A DNA stretch of 64,000 nt. Origin: Datura wrightii. Taxonomy: Eukaryota; Streptophyta; Magnoliopsida; Solanales; Solanaceae. The notes below the pieces were generated by a model, which ran no database searches, was not told the origin of the DNA, and saw nothing but the letters and a program-made list of their open reading frames with translations. Of the stretch, positions 11,930-22,933 are shown in pieces; position 1 is the stretch's first letter; every line of letters starts with the position of its first letter. The stretch lies in the NCBI GenBank assembly GCA_035772735.1, contig JASDFA010000018.1, forward strand, positions 62,526,001 through 62,590,000, in the 5' to 3' direction. The translations under genes were made by a program, and so were the position numbers.

Positions 11930-14245
11930 TGTAATACCCCAGAAACTCAAAGACTAGATTCAGGACTTAAAATAAAGAAAACTAGAAAGCCTTAACCAGG
12001 TCACAAAACAAGCCGTTATGTGACATATGAGGGGTGACCATGAGTCATTAAGTGACTCGTGGTGAGGACTTGGAACTTGACTGGAAATTTGGTAAATGGG
12101 TGACCACGGGTGTGACCATGAGTCGTGGTCAACACCATGAGTCGTGGGGTGATCTATTGTTAGTAATGGATTAAAAGTTGAAAAAGTCAGGCAATGTACC
12201 CAAGGGTCCTCACCACGACTCGTTTGAGACACCACGAGTCATGGTGTCGCTTGTGGGAACTCCAGGGAATTTTAGGCAGTGGAGACCATGAGAGGTGACC
12301 ATGAGTCGTGGTCACCAAACACAACTCGTTGGGTCGCTTGTGGTGACCCGCAGAGAGAAATCAGGCACTCCACTTTACAACCATGTCCATGAGTCGTGGT
12401 CACTGGGCACGACCTATTAGATCCCTCGTAGGGGACTGGCAGTCATTTACCTGCGAATTTCCTTAGGGTGTTTCAATAATTTCCAAACCTCCTAGACTCT
12501 AAATTACGTCATTTTAAGCATATTTTTAGACTATTAGAGGGGTTAAACTGTTTTCTTCCTCATTTTCCCTATTCAGATTTTCAAAAAACCATGTAGAGTT
12601 CTCTCAGAGCATTTTAGAGAAAGAACTAGGGTAGTCCATTTCTCCTCAGTTTCTCAAGGAAATCCTTCGGGCTTCTTCACCAGGTATGTGGGAATTCAAC
12701 AAGGGAATAGTTCTTCCCTTGTGTCTCCAAAATCCTTCTTTGTTTTCTCTACCAGTTCTAGCCCTAAGACTTTCGAATGTGATGAAATGATATGTCAGAC
12801 CTCGCATAAATCATGTGAAATATCATTTATATTAATAGTTGATGTTTTTCAACAAGTTTGTTACTATGTTGTTACTTATTCCTTTAATGTGAAATCTAGC
12901 CCTAGTCTTGAATCCAGAGAAACCAGAATTTTGCAATAGTGTTTACATATCAAAATTCTACTTGATTCTATTAGTGTTGGGAACTCCCATGTTGTTGATT
13001 GTATTTAAAATTAGTTAGGCTATTGTTAGTTCGATTTCAGTCAAAATGCTAGAATATCCAATGTTGGTCAGAAATGTCAGCTGATCTGTTTAATTATAGA
13101 AAGTCCCGAGGTGTCAATAGTACCTCCCAATTATCATAATCAGATTCAGAACTTGATTTTAGTGGTCCACTAGGCGGTCATGATGCTTTTAGATAAGCAG
13201 TTCTGACCAGTCTTAGGACCCTAACTTCATATTATAGTTTTTTCCTTAGACGGTTATGACACTTATAGATAAGCAGCTATCAACTTAGTATTCAGTGTAG
13301 GACTATCCAGTGGGAGTAGAACTTAGCACCGAGCGGACTGGGGTTCCAGCGCACCCAGGTTCCCAAAACTACGTTGCCGCAGTAGGTTATAGCTTTATTG
13401 GCCTCATGGCCCCAGTCTCTTGTGATCACTCAATTCATGCCTTTATACCCTGGAAAGGTATATTGGGTCCTAACGATTGGGTGCATACATCGGACTCCAC
13501 TTTTAGCTCACGTGGTTATATGTCGGTTATAGACGCTCTCACTAGTCAGTTCAGTCTTAGTTTAGCTCAATTCAGAATAGTTTCAAACTACCTAGTATAG
13601 TTATGAGTTCATTATAGTCTTACAGACCAGTATCCCAGATTAAGAGCATGTCTTTGGCCATCAGACAGGGTCTTTTAGATCATCTCGGTTATTTTAGTTA
13701 TTCAGTTCAGTAGCTTCATTTTGTCATTGCATGTCTTTTCAGTTCAACACTTTTATTTCTTGTGTATGGTTTCTCTCACTTACTTAATACATTCAAAGTA
13801 CTAACGCATACTTTTATGCTGTATCGTGTTATGATACAGCTACAGGATCTTAGTCTCAACCTCACTAATCGATCGTTCTGAGATGACTTCAGCGGTTCTA
13901 AGTGGTGAGTCCTCATATTTCGAGGATGAAGATTATTTTACTCAATTTTCTCTCTCTTATATTTAGTTTTTGAGTTAGTTGGGGGCTTGTCCCATCAACT
14001 CATCAGTGGTAATGGCTTTCAAACGCAGATTTGGTTTTTCAGACTTGTAGTTTTATTCAAATGTTTTCAAACATTATGAATAAGCTATATTCTCAAAAAT
14101 GTTTATATTTTTGCTTTAAACTTCCTCTGAATATGTTTATATGTTTCCTCAGAATGCAAGTGTATGATAGACCAGGGGTTGACTTGGGGTTACTTTTGAC
14201 TCCAAGTACGGTGTCTCGTCCAGGGTGTAAGCTCAGGGCATGACA
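11930..14245 (+). repeat. 5' LTR of element C (2316 bp)
   Basis: Starts TGTAATACCCC and ends GGCATGACA, followed by the primer site. The region 12040-12430 is dense in ATGAGTCGTGGT and CACGACTCGT words. At about 13828-13848 the stem CTGTATC/GATACAG encloses a 7-base loop. The block at 13250-13500 and the AT-rich 13700-14200 have no coding signal. Confidence 0.9.
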
Positions 14246-14247
14246 AA

Positions 14248-14262
14248 CTTAGTATCAGAGCA
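14248..14262 (+). other. Primer binding site, element C
   Basis: AGTATCAGAGC follows the LTR end with a 5-base gap. It is the Met-tRNA-type site also seen in G on the other strand. Confidence 0.8.
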
Positions 14263-14465
14263 CTAGGTTTAGAGTATCCTCAGATGTCTAAAATCCGCAT
14301 TGAGTAGGGTCCTTTTCATGGGTGTGAAGCGTGCCACACATATGATGGGGAGGCTACGAGATGTTATTAGGAAAACTCCCTTTTATTAATACTCCTTATT
14401 GTGCGTTGAAAATTCAATTCCAGAATCATTCTCCTAACGCGTGCTCTGTTTCATATCAGTGAATC

Positions 14466-15620
14466 ATGTCTCCGCGACTTGCTAACAGAAGAAAGGCCAG
14501 CAATGTTCACCGACCTGCCCCACAGGCCCTGGCAACCCCTCAGGACAACTCAATGTCTAGCGTAGAGTTTAGGGCGGCCATTTAGCTACTCGCTCAAACT
14601 TTTACCAACCAAGTGAGCCAGCAGGTGGTTCAAATTAACAATAATGGGTCTGCAGCAGCTGCCCGAGTGTGGGAATTCGCTCAGATGAACCTTCCACATT
14701 TCACGGATCTAAGGTGGGAGAGGACCCACAAGAGCTCGTGGATGAGATTAAGAAGTCACCCGAATTATGGGTGTCAGTCCCTCAAAGAGTGCCAACTTGG
14801 CTGCCTATTAGCTAAAAGGGTTAGCCCAGTCTGGTGGGAACAGTGGAAGGAGGGGAGGCCAGCGAAAGCAGGACTAGTGGAATGGGAGGAAATCACTACA
14901 GCCTTCTTGGACAGATTCTTCCCTCTGGAGCTAAGGGAGGCAAAAGTAGCGGAGTTCATGAATCTAAGATAGGGAAACCGGACAGTAGAAGAATATTCTT
15001 TGGAGTTCACAAGAGTGCAGGACCTGGTCCTCAAAGATTCTTCCCTCTGGAGCTTAGGGAGGCAAAAGTAGCGGAGTTCATGAATCTAAGATAGGGAAAC
15101 CGGCTAGCATGATGAAGTTTGCTAATGGGGTTTTGAACCTGGTCCTCAAAGAGTGCAGGACAGTGATGCTGATTAAGGATATTGATCTCTCCTGCCTTAT
15201 TGTCTATGCCAGCAGTTTGAGGCAGAAAAATTGAGGGACACGGAGAGAAAGAACATATGGGAAAGGACTGGCAAATCAGATTATAGCCACCAGAGGTCTG
15301 GCGGTAGTAGCCGCCCACAGCAGCAGCAGCAGTAGAGGACTCCAACACCCAGCTCAGCCAGCGGCCCTACCTTTCAGTCCCGCTAGGATCGGAAAGGTAG
15401 AGCATTTGGCTCTCAGTCTCAGAGCAACAGTGCCAGCAACAGTATCCAGCTTGCCCCAAGTGTTGCAAGAACCACCCAAGAGAGTGTCTTCAGGGTCGAG
15501 AGGGCTATTTTGGTTGTTGACGGCTTGGTCATCGACTTGAGGAATACCCATTAGCAGGATGGGGAAGATCATAATCCACTACCTCAGCAGCTCCATCATC
15601 CCAACCAGCTCAGCAGGCCA
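14466..15620 (+). pseudogene. gag of element C, with internal duplications
   Basis: The start ATG at 14466 (MSPRLANRRKASNVH) lies about 200 bases after the primer site, as expected for this group. A stop follows at SVEFRAAI*, then the core: QMNLPHFTDL, WWEQWKEGRPAKAGLVEWEE, FLDRFFPLELREAKVAEF. A 69-base segment is repeated at 14913-14981 and 15035-15103, destroying the frame. Further on (15452-15545) two knuckle-like motifs appear, CPKCCKNHPREC and FGC*RLGHRLEEY; the second has lost flanking cysteines and carries a stop. It cannot make a complete protein. Confidence 0.8.
14913..15103 (+). repeat. 69-bp direct repeat within gag of C
   Basis: Copies at 14913-14981 and 15035-15103 (offset 122) differ by one base by eye (GAGCTAAGG against GAGCTTAGG). 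Around them the words CCTGGTCCTCAAAG (15023 and 15138) and AGAGTGCAGGA (15012 and 15150) are also duplicated and reordered, so the segment has been locally scrambled. Confidence 0.85.
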
Positions 15621-16190
15621 ACCCTTCATGTACGAATGGCGGCCAGTGCCAAAATCGTTTTTATGCATTATCATCTCGTCAGGATCAGGAGAGCTCACCT
15701 AATATGGTCATGGGTATGTTACGTCTCTTCCACCTAGTTGTATATTCCCTAATATATCCAGGGGACAAACGATCATTCGTGACTTTGTACATAGTTGTTC
15801 AGTTTAATATCGGTCCATAGTTCCTCTCAGAACCATTTTCAGCCTCCACCCCAGTTAGCGAGTCAATTAGAGCCAACCAGGTGTATAGAAATTGCCCAGT
15901 CTCAGTCTTCAATAAAGTCATTCTAGTTGATCTTGTAGAATTAGACATGGTCAATTTTGACCTCATCCTTGGCATGGATTGGTTACACTCTGGTTATGCC
16001 TCAATCAATTGAAGAACTAGAGTTGTCAAATTTCAGTTCCCAAATGAGCCAGTGTTAGAGTGGACAGGCAGTAGTTCAGCGCCTAAGGGTCGGTATATTC
16101 TACCTTAAGGCCCAAAAGCTTATTTCTAAGGGATGTATTTATCATCTAGTTTGGGTCAAAAATTCCGACTCTGAGACCCCAACTATCCAG
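15621..16190 (+). pseudogene. Protease region of element C
   Basis: The recognisable end of the aspartic protease domain is at about 15900-16130 (VDLVELDMVNFDLILGMDWL, YASIN, VVKFQFPNEPVLEW, SSSAPKGRYI). The catalytic Asp-Ser/Thr-Gly region should lie near 15700-15790 but I could not identify it with confidence. Stops and frame changes are frequent. Confidence 0.6.
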
Positions 16191-17000
16191 TCAGTCCCTG
16201 TTGTTAGTGAATTTCCTGATGTGTTCCCCGAAGATCTTCCTGGAGTTCCTCCTGAATGGGAAATCGACTTCGGTATAGACCTTCTCCTAGATACTCAGCC
16301 CATCTCCATCCCTCCTTACAAAATGGCTCCGGCTAAACTTAAGGAGTTGAAGGAGCAGCTAAAAGGTCTTCTTAATAAAGGTTTTATCAAACCCAATATA
16401 TCTCCTTGGGGTGCTCTAGTACTATTCATGCGAAAGAAAGATGGTACCCTTAGAATGTGCATCGATTAGCGTCATTTGAACAAGGTCACCATCAAGAACA
16501 GGTATCCCCTACCTAGAATTGATGACCTGTTCGACCAACATCAGGGAGCCAGTTGTTTTTCCAAAATAGATCTCAGGTCGGGGTATCATCAGCTAAGGGT
16601 CAGAGAGTGTGATATATCAAAAACAGCTTTCAAGACTTGATATGGTCAGTACGAGTTTGTGGTTATGTCCTTTGGACTAACAAATGCCTGCAACCTTTAC
16701 GGACTTAATGAATAGAGTCTTCAAGCAGTATCTAGATATGTTCGTTGTTGTGTTTATCGATGACATTCTGGTATAGTCCAGATATGAGGAAGAGCATCTT
16801 AATCACCTAAGGATAGTGCTTCAAACACTCAAGGACCTCCAGTTGTTCACCAAGTTCAGAAAATGCGAATTCTGGCAGAAGTTCGTGACTTTCCTAGATC
16901 ATGTGGTCTCGGGTGAGGGTATTCAGGTTGATCCTCAGAAGATAGCAGTGGTGAAAGACTGGACCAGACCTACTCCCCAACTAAAATTAGAAGTTTCTTA
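16191..17000 (+). pseudogene. Reverse transcriptase of element C
   Basis: The open piece 16221-16469 starts at FPEDLPGVPPEWEIDF and contains PISIPPYKMAPAK and FIKPNISPWGALVLFMRKK. A TAG follows in CID*RHLNKV. Then come RYPLPRIDDLFDQ, FSKIDLRSGYHQLRV and FVVMSFGLTNA. Unlike B, the catalytic FIDDIL is intact (about 16757), but the next codons contain a stop (LV*S). 16816-17001 continues with LQTLKDLQLFTKF and VSGEGIQVDPQK. Several stops and at least one frameshift near 16685. Confidence 0.85.
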
Positions 17001-17472
17001 GGTCTAGCGGGTTATTACCGGCACTTTTTGGAAGGCTTTTTTTCTATAGCATCCCCTCTGACTAGGTTGACTTAGAAGAAGGTGAAATTCTAGTAGTCAA
17101 ATGTGTGTGAGAAGAGCTTCCAGGATTTAAAAACTCGACTCAGTACCGCTCTAGTGTTGACCCTAATGGAAGGATCAAATGGGTTTATAGTGTATTATGA
17201 CGCTTCCAAAGTTGGACTCCGTTGCGTTCTAATGCAGCGGGGCAAGGTGATAGCCTACGCCTCCAAACAACTCAAGGTTCAATGAAAAGAATTATCCAAC
17301 TCATGACTTGGAGTTGGCAACGATAGTGTTTGCATTGATAATATGGAGACACTACCTGCAAAAGGCTCACATGGATATTTTCACTAATCACAAAAGCCTC
17401 CAATACGTGTTCAATTAGAAAGATCTAAATCTTTGTCAGAGAAGGTGGTTAGAGCTCCTGAAGGACTATGAC
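17001..17472 (+). pseudogene. RNase H of element C
   Basis: 17103-17285 contains CEKSFQDLKTRLSTALVLTL and GSNGFIVYYDASKVGLRCVL (first catalytic Asp in YYDAS). The frame shifts at 17283 and resumes in KNYPTHDLELATIVFALI and WRHYLQKAHMDIFTNHKSLQY, where the Asp expected in FTDH is Asn. Stops occur in the connection region. Confidence 0.75.
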
Positions 17473-18600
17473 ATGAGCATTCTATATCACCCAGGAAAAG
17501 CCAATATGGTGGCTGATGCCCTGAGCAGTGTGTCTATGGGGAGCGTGACTCATGTTGAGGAAGGCGAAAAGGAACTGGCAAAGGATATTCACAGACTAGC
17601 TCAGTTAGGGGTGCAGTTGATTGACTCCACTGAGGGTGGAGTGGTAATGCAAAGTGGGTCAAATTCCTCGTTAGTTGTTGAAGTTAAGTCCAGACAGGAT
17701 GAAGATCCCGTCCTACTTAAACTTAAGGAAGTGATTCTCAGATAAGAGGTTGAGGCTTTTTCCAAAAAGGGAGATGGTGTGCTCCGTTACTAGGGCAGAT
17801 TGTGTGTGCTAGACATCAGTGATTTGAGACAGTAGATACTGGCTGAAGCACATAGCTCAAGGTACTCCATCCACCCTAGTGCGACTAAAATGTATCGCGA
17901 TTTGCAGGATATTTACTGGTGGAACGACATGAAGAGAGACATCGCTGAATATGTAGCTAAGTGCCCGAACTGTTAGCAAGTCAAAGTAGAGCACCAGAGA
18001 CCAAGAGGTATGACTCAGGATATTAGTGTACCCACCTGGAAGTGGGAAGAAGTGAATATTGATTTTATTATGGGTCTGCCTCGAACTCATCGGCAACATG
18101 ATTCTATTTGGGTAGTAGTAGACTGGATGACTAAGTCAAACACCCTCAAACTCGTCGGCAACATGATTTTATTTGGGTAGTACTAGACTGGATGACAAAG
18201 TCAACACACTTCCTCCCCGTTAAAACTACAGATTCAGCTGAGGACTATGCTAGGCTTTATATCTAAGAGTTGGTCAGGCTTCATGGGGTTCCATTATCCA
18301 TTATCTGAAATAGAGGTACCAGTTCACCTCGCATTTCGGGAAGTCTTTTCAGAAGGGACTTGGTACCCAGGTAAAGCTCAACATATCTTTTCACCCGCAG
18401 ACATATAGGCAAGCTGAGTAGACTATTCAGACCCTAGAAGATATGTTGAGAGCGTGCGTGATCGATTTCAAGGGAAGTTGGGATGACCACTTTCCTCTTA
18501 TTGAGTTTGCGTACAACAACAGCTACCACTCCAGTATCCAGATGGCCCTGTTTAAGGCATTGTATGCTAGGAGGTACAAATCTCCTATTGGATAGTTTGA
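17473..18600 (+). pseudogene. Integrase zinc domain and core of element C
   Basis: The open piece 17473-17745 starts at MSILYHPGKANMVADALSS. Stops follow at LR*EVEAF and Y*GRLC. The zinc domain is readable (SRYSIHPSATKMYRDL, VAKCPNC*QVK). The core first Asp is present in NIDFIMGLPRTHRQHDSIW. A 60-base segment here is tandemly repeated (18080-18139 and 18145-18205), which shifts the frame. Later core motifs appear only in pieces (TDSAEDYARLYI, LHGVPLSII, FSPADI, AYNNSYHSSIQMALF). Confidence 0.8.
18080..18205 (+). repeat. 60-bp tandem duplication in integrase of C
   Basis: Copies start at 18080 and 18145 (period 65). They share CGGCAACATGATT, ATTTGGGTAGTA and GACTGGATGA words and differ at several bases, so the duplication is not recent. 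Confidence 0.85.
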
Positions 18601-19180
18601 AGTTGGTGAAGCTACTTTAATCCAACCAGACTCGGTTCATGAAGCTATGCAGAAGGTACAAATCATTTGAGAAAGATTGAAAACAGCTCAGAGCCGTCAA
18701 ATTTCTTATGCTGATGTGAGGAGAAGAGAATTGGAGTTTGCTGTGGATGACTGGGTTTACTTGAAAATTTCACCCATGAAAGGGGTAATGAGATTTGGAA
18801 GGACAGGAAAGCTCAGTCCGAGATATGTGGGACCCTACATAATTCTGAGGCGAATTAATAGGGTAGCTTATGATCTTGAATTACCTTCAGGGTTGGCATC
18901 TGTGCACCTAGTATTTTATGTTTCACTATTAAGATGTGCATCGGTGACCCAACTTCAGTTGTGCCATTGGACTGTGTGGGAGTGAAAGATAGTCTCTCAT
19001 AACAAGAGGTCCCAATTCAGATTCTTGACCGTCAGGTTCGTAAGCTGAGGAACAAAGAGGTAGCTTCAGTTAAGGTCTTATGGAGAAATCAGCAGGTTGA
19101 GGGAGCTACGTGGGAGGCCGAAGCAGATATGATGGCTAGATACCCCTATTTGTTCCCTTCTGGCTCATTCTTAGTTTAAG
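18601..19180 (+). pseudogene. Integrase C-terminal domain and chromodomain-like tail of C
   Basis: The open piece 18677-18985 has ADVRRRELEFAVDDWVYLK, SPMKGVMRF, GKLSPRYVGPYIILRRI and LASVHLVFYVSLLR. A frame change near 18960 is followed by QILDRQVRKLRNKEVASVKV and LWRNQQVEGATWEAEADMMA, the short chromodomain-like end of Tekay/Del integrases, thought to bind chromatin and guide integration. The frame ends YPYLFPSGSFLV with a stop at 19180. This tail is the main basis for the Tekay/Del assignment. Confidence 0.85.
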
Positions 19181-19299
19181 GAATAAATTTTCTCCCTAAA
19201 TTGCTTTCAATTCGTATGTTTTAGTTTCTTTCATGTAAATGAATGTGTATGATTAGTGAATTCAGTTCAAACTTGTGATTTGTGTATTAAGGACAGTCC

Positions 19300-19347
19300 A
19301 CGTCGTGCCACGACGTAAAATAAGGCGCTGCTTGGGAGGCAACCCAA
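19300..19347 (+). other. Conserved post-pol block, element E copy
   Basis: Reads CGTCGTGCCACGACG, a near-perfect hairpin, then AAGGCGCTG and GGGAGGCAACCC. Homologous blocks are in F, H, J and K. It marks where pol would have ended. Confidence 0.8.
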
Positions 19348-21246
19348 GGGTACCTCAGGTACAATTCGTAATTTTTATTTTTGTGTTGCTTTTGTTATTT
19401 TCATTTTGTTTGTGTTTTTGGTGGAAAGTTAAGCACAGATGGAAGGGAAGTCTGAGTACCGAGACGGTGGAAGCTAAAGAGCATGGAAGAGAAGAAGTGT
19501 GGGGTTGAACACCCACCTTTGAAAACTTGAAAGGAAAGCATGCTTTTAGCTTGGCATAGAGGCTCAGGGAGTATTTCTGATCCTTTAAATGTTAATTTGA
19601 TGCTATGAGGACATAACATGATTTAAGTGTGGGGTGAGGGAAATTTCAAGAAAATTTTAATTTTTTTCGTGCTTTACGATTTTTGGTGAATGTAATGCTT
19701 GTGAGAAGAATTTTGAAAACTTTTTATGATTCAAGCATGACTTCATCACCCGTTGGTTTTTCTTTTCGGTTCTTTTCCGACGGGGGGTATTTGAACCGAA
19801 GAATAAAAATTTTTCTTTTTCTTTCCTTTGTCTGTATATAATGTTTTTAGTCATAGTTAGGGACTGTTTCCAACGATGGATGGATGACGACCGTCTTGAG
19901 GAAAATTAGTCATTAAGTTTTGGTTTCTGAAACCATAACTAATTGGTGCTTGATGTTCTTGTTATGTGCTATACGTGATTGTAAGAGGCAAGTATGTTCA
20001 GTGTGAAGCATGCAGGTGTATAATTTTGTGTGAGACACTTAGGCTCTTGAATTTGACTCAATATGATTGAAGCTTAATTATGAATTCTTGTGATTAGCTG
20101 AGTAAGAGTCTGATGAATGTGTCTTGAACTGAGCATGTGCCATGAGTGTAAGGTTTTTGAGTATTCTGTGCTATTGTGGATTATCTAGAACTTGCCTGGT
20201 GTGTTTATAAAACGAAAAGAAGGATGTGAATTGTAGGAAATGATATAGGCATTTCTTTGAATGAACTAAATTGTTATCCCTCATTTTACCTACCTTGAAA
20301 AATTAATCCTAGTTAACCCCATTGAGCCTTGAGCCTATTCTTTGATAACTGCAACATAAGCTTAATCCCTTTTCTTTCATTAGCCTTGAATTTGATCCAA
20401 AACTCCTAAGCGCTTAAGTGAATAATCCAAAAGAGTAAAGGAGTGAGAAAAAAATGAAAAAGAAAGGAAAAGTAGCAAGTTGTAGAAGTGGAGAAAAGGA
20501 CAAAGGTGCACTTGTGTAAAAATGGTTGATTATTAGTAGGGAGTAAGAAAATAAATGAATGAAAGAAAAATTTTTGCTGAAGTACTCCTTACTATTAAGC
20601 TGAGTGTGCTTAAAGGAATGGGAACAAGAAGAAAAAATTCAAGATTGAAAAGAATGAGGAGGAAGTAAGAAAAGAGATGTCCTTAATGAATGTTTGATGT
20701 ATTAAAAGCGCTTGGGGGAGATAGTCACTATTACTGGCCAGAATAGTACCCACCTGTCCCTTAGCTTACATTACAAAACCCATTAAGTTCTACTTGATCT
20801 TACATTCACACATCCTTAAATTAGTGGAATAAAACACTAAGGGCAAGCTTATGGGTCATTACATGATGCATGTGAATTCTTTGTGAGAGTGAGCGTAATT
20901 CTATTCTTGTACCCACACATGTTGTGATTTAAAAATGGTTTTTGCATGTGAAAATGGGTAACTCTCTTTCCGTGAGAACACATGTTGAATGAAGGATATA
21001 ATTCATGTCAGATTTCTTAATCAGTTGATTTGCATGAGTTTGCTAAGATTGAGAGTCGCTTCTTGAGGTTAAGAAGTCTTAACATAGTTGTACTTCATTT
21101 CAATGATCAAATCGTGCATGCTCTATTTGTAGCTTGTTATCTTACGTAATCATTATAGCCGTAACTTGAATTATCTTGCTAAATTAGTTATGTGGGAGTC
21201 TCCATATGCATGATATGTAAAAGGTAGTTTGAGGACGAACAAGGCT
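19348..21246 (+). other. Conserved Athila-type 3' non-coding region, element E
   Basis: There is no protein-coding signal. Ordered blocks shared with H, J and K: AAGTGTGGGG at 19495-19504 and 19625-19634; TTTTCGGTTCTTTTCCGA near 19761; GATGGATGGATGACGACC at 19875 followed by GTCTTGAGGAAA; CTAGAACTTGCCTGGTGTGT near 20188; TAAGCGCTTAAG near 20408; GTGGAATAAAACAC and GGGCAAGCTTATGGGTCAT near 20822-20860. In K the same order runs from the end of the env-position ORF to the polypurine tract. Confidence 0.75.
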
Positions 21247-21261
21247 TTAAGTGTGGGGTTG
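21247..21261 (+). other. Polypurine tract, element E
   Basis: TTAAGTGTGGGGTTG lies directly before the LTR start TGATCACGGG. It would serve as the plus-strand primer. The same tract precedes the 3' LTRs of H, J and K. Confidence 0.75.
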
Positions 21262-22738
21262 TGATCACGGGCAAAAATAGCATGCCCGAGATACGCTTTA
21301 TGACTTAAATTAGTCTTGTTTATCTAAGTTATTGTATACATTTTTATGTAATTTTATATGAATTTGAAGATATGTGCTAACCAACATGATTAGCCTTTGT
21401 TTTGTAGGTTTTGATGACTTTTGAGTAACTAATCCATGAGTTGGTGAAGTTGAAGCTTGGAAACGGAATTAACCCACGAACGTCGGCAAAGAGGAGGCAC
21501 AAAACAGCCCACCTGCGCGTCGGCAACGTGCCACGGCAGGCTGGCTGCGCGACACGGAGGTGTCAACGCGCTGCCCAAGCAGCGTGGCACGCTGCTAACG
21601 CGGCAGGGTGCTGCCGAGGCCAAATTTCGGGTGATTTCCAGAGAGATTTCGCGTTGCCTCCGTGTCACGGAGGCAGTGCTCCATGATACACTCCGTGACA
21701 TGGAGCCGTTCCACGACAGGTTAAATTAAGCATGTTCCCCATTTACTATAAATAGTACCCTTAGCTCCTAATTCCTTTTTGGGTCATGATTTTATTCTGG
21801 AAAACTACCTAGGAGTGAAGGGAGAAGTGGGAGAACTCATCTAGGGTTTGGCAAATTCCCTTCTCGTCTACCGAATTCATGTAAGTATGTTAGTTTAGTA
21901 GTAGTTAGTGTAGTTTTACGAACATGAATGGCAAGAACCCTTCCTCTAGGGTTGAAGCCATGAATTATGATTGTGATTTTATGAAATTGTTTTGGAATTA
22001 AGTTATTGATTGTTGTTTTCGTCTTGCATTCTTGATTGTTGGTTGTTTTTATGATTGATAACCATGAAAGCATATTTGTTAGCTTGAGTAATAGCTTGAG
22101 AAAGCATTACCTAGGTCAGGACATGAGAATTTGAGGAGCATGTTTGTATCTCGGGAGAGATTTTTGTGTCAGGATAGAAATATACCTAACACTGTGCTTG
22201 GTTGAGACACGGGGGTTATGAAAGACCAACTTGGGATGTCACAGCACCACTCGAAGAAGTAGTTGTGAGGATAAGTTGAGTTAAATGGCTAGACGCACGA
22301 AAGTCCCTAATCGTTTCCCCGTAAACCACAACATAATTGATTGCCCGCGACTAGAAATTAAACTCCTCACTCACAATGATGCAGTGAGGCTAGATTGTCG
22401 TGTTTAGAGGCTCGAAAGAGCATAAACATGCAATTCTAATTATGTGAAATAACAATTGATAGTTCCATGCTTAACCCATTGCAAATCGTAGTATCGCATG
22501 ATTAATTGGTTTTAACTCTATGTTGCTCCTAGAGTAATTTCAGAATACTTCGTTGACCCAAACTTAGACTTAATTAATCTCAATCAAAAATGTCTATAAC
22601 CAACACTTGAGGTATTTAAGATCACACTAGAAATGGATAGTTAGAGGAATGGGTCCAGTCCCTGTGGGTTCGACAATTCGGTTCATAAAAAGAGCCACTA
22701 TATTACTTGCACGACCCGTACACTTGCGGGGCGCAACA
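21262..22738 (+). repeat. 3' LTR of element E (1477 bp)
   Basis: Starts TGATCACGGGCA and ends GCGCAACA. A terminal hairpin pairs CGGGCA (21268-21273) with TGCCCG (21283-21288). GC-rich palindromic modules with CTCCGTGTCACGGAG occupy 21480-21715, just upstream of TATAAATA. The open frames reported in this GC-rich stretch on both strands are by-products of its composition. Confidence 0.85.
21747..21754 (+). promoter_or_regulatory. TATA box of the element E LTR
   Basis: TATAAATA lies about 485 bases into the LTR, right after the palindromic GC-rich modules. The same spacing relative to the modules is seen in K and M. Confidence 0.65.
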
Positions 22739-22933
22739 TCCATCATCTCAAATAAGGGTACTCAGTTCACCTCTCAGTTTTGGAGGTCATTTAGGAGGGG
22801 CCTTGGTATTTAGGTGAAACTTAGAATAGCTTTTCAACCGCAGATAGACGGTCAGGCCGAATAGACCATTTAGACTCTTGAGGACATGTTGAGAGCATGC
22901 AGTATTGATTTCAAGGGTAGTTAAGATGATCAC
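22739..22933 (+). pseudogene. Integrase core of element D, part 1
   Basis: Reads IISNKGTQFTSQFWRSFRRG, then QPQIDGQAE and TLEDMLRACSIDFKGS, part of a Tekay integrase core. Internal stops are visible (after GLGT, after QAE, after KGS). It begins at the end of LTR E and is cut by the start of element H at 22934. The second catalytic Asp position reads Asn (ISNKG). It continues at 57383. Confidence 0.85.

Larger units (their letters stand above)
11930..19190 (+). mobile_element. Element C: Tekay/Del-like retrotransposon lacking its 3' LTR
   Basis: Order: LTR, Met-tRNA-type primer site, gag with two zinc knuckles, protease, reverse transcriptase, RNase H, integrase and a chromodomain-like tail ending at 19180. 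About 10-100 bases later the sequence changes to the 3' half of an Athila-like element (E), so the C 3' untranslated end and 3' LTR are missing. The junction is not sharply definable. Coding sequence is riddled with stops, frameshifts and two small tandem duplications. Confidence 0.85.
19190..22738 (+). mobile_element. Element E: 3' half of an Athila-like retrotransposon
   Basis: From the conserved post-pol block (19300-19347) through 3' non-coding sequence, a polypurine tract and one LTR ending GCGCAACA at 22738. There is no gag, pol or env-position ORF. The right flank TCCAT belongs to the integrase of D (its S-I-I-S-N codons), so E was inserted in D. The D upstream part and the E 5' half should lie to the left but are absent, which implies a deletion or rearrangement at the C/E junction near 19190-19300. 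Confidence 0.8.

Noticed and set aside
9794..14245. Reading A and C LTRs as the two LTRs of one element
   Set aside because: They are directly adjacent without internal sequence, both in plus orientation, and differ clearly in sequence; A lacks its 3' end.
21429..21729. Overlapping 80-90 codon ORFs on both strands
   Set aside because: They lie in the GC-rich palindromic modules of the E LTR. Open frames on both strands reflect composition, not coding.
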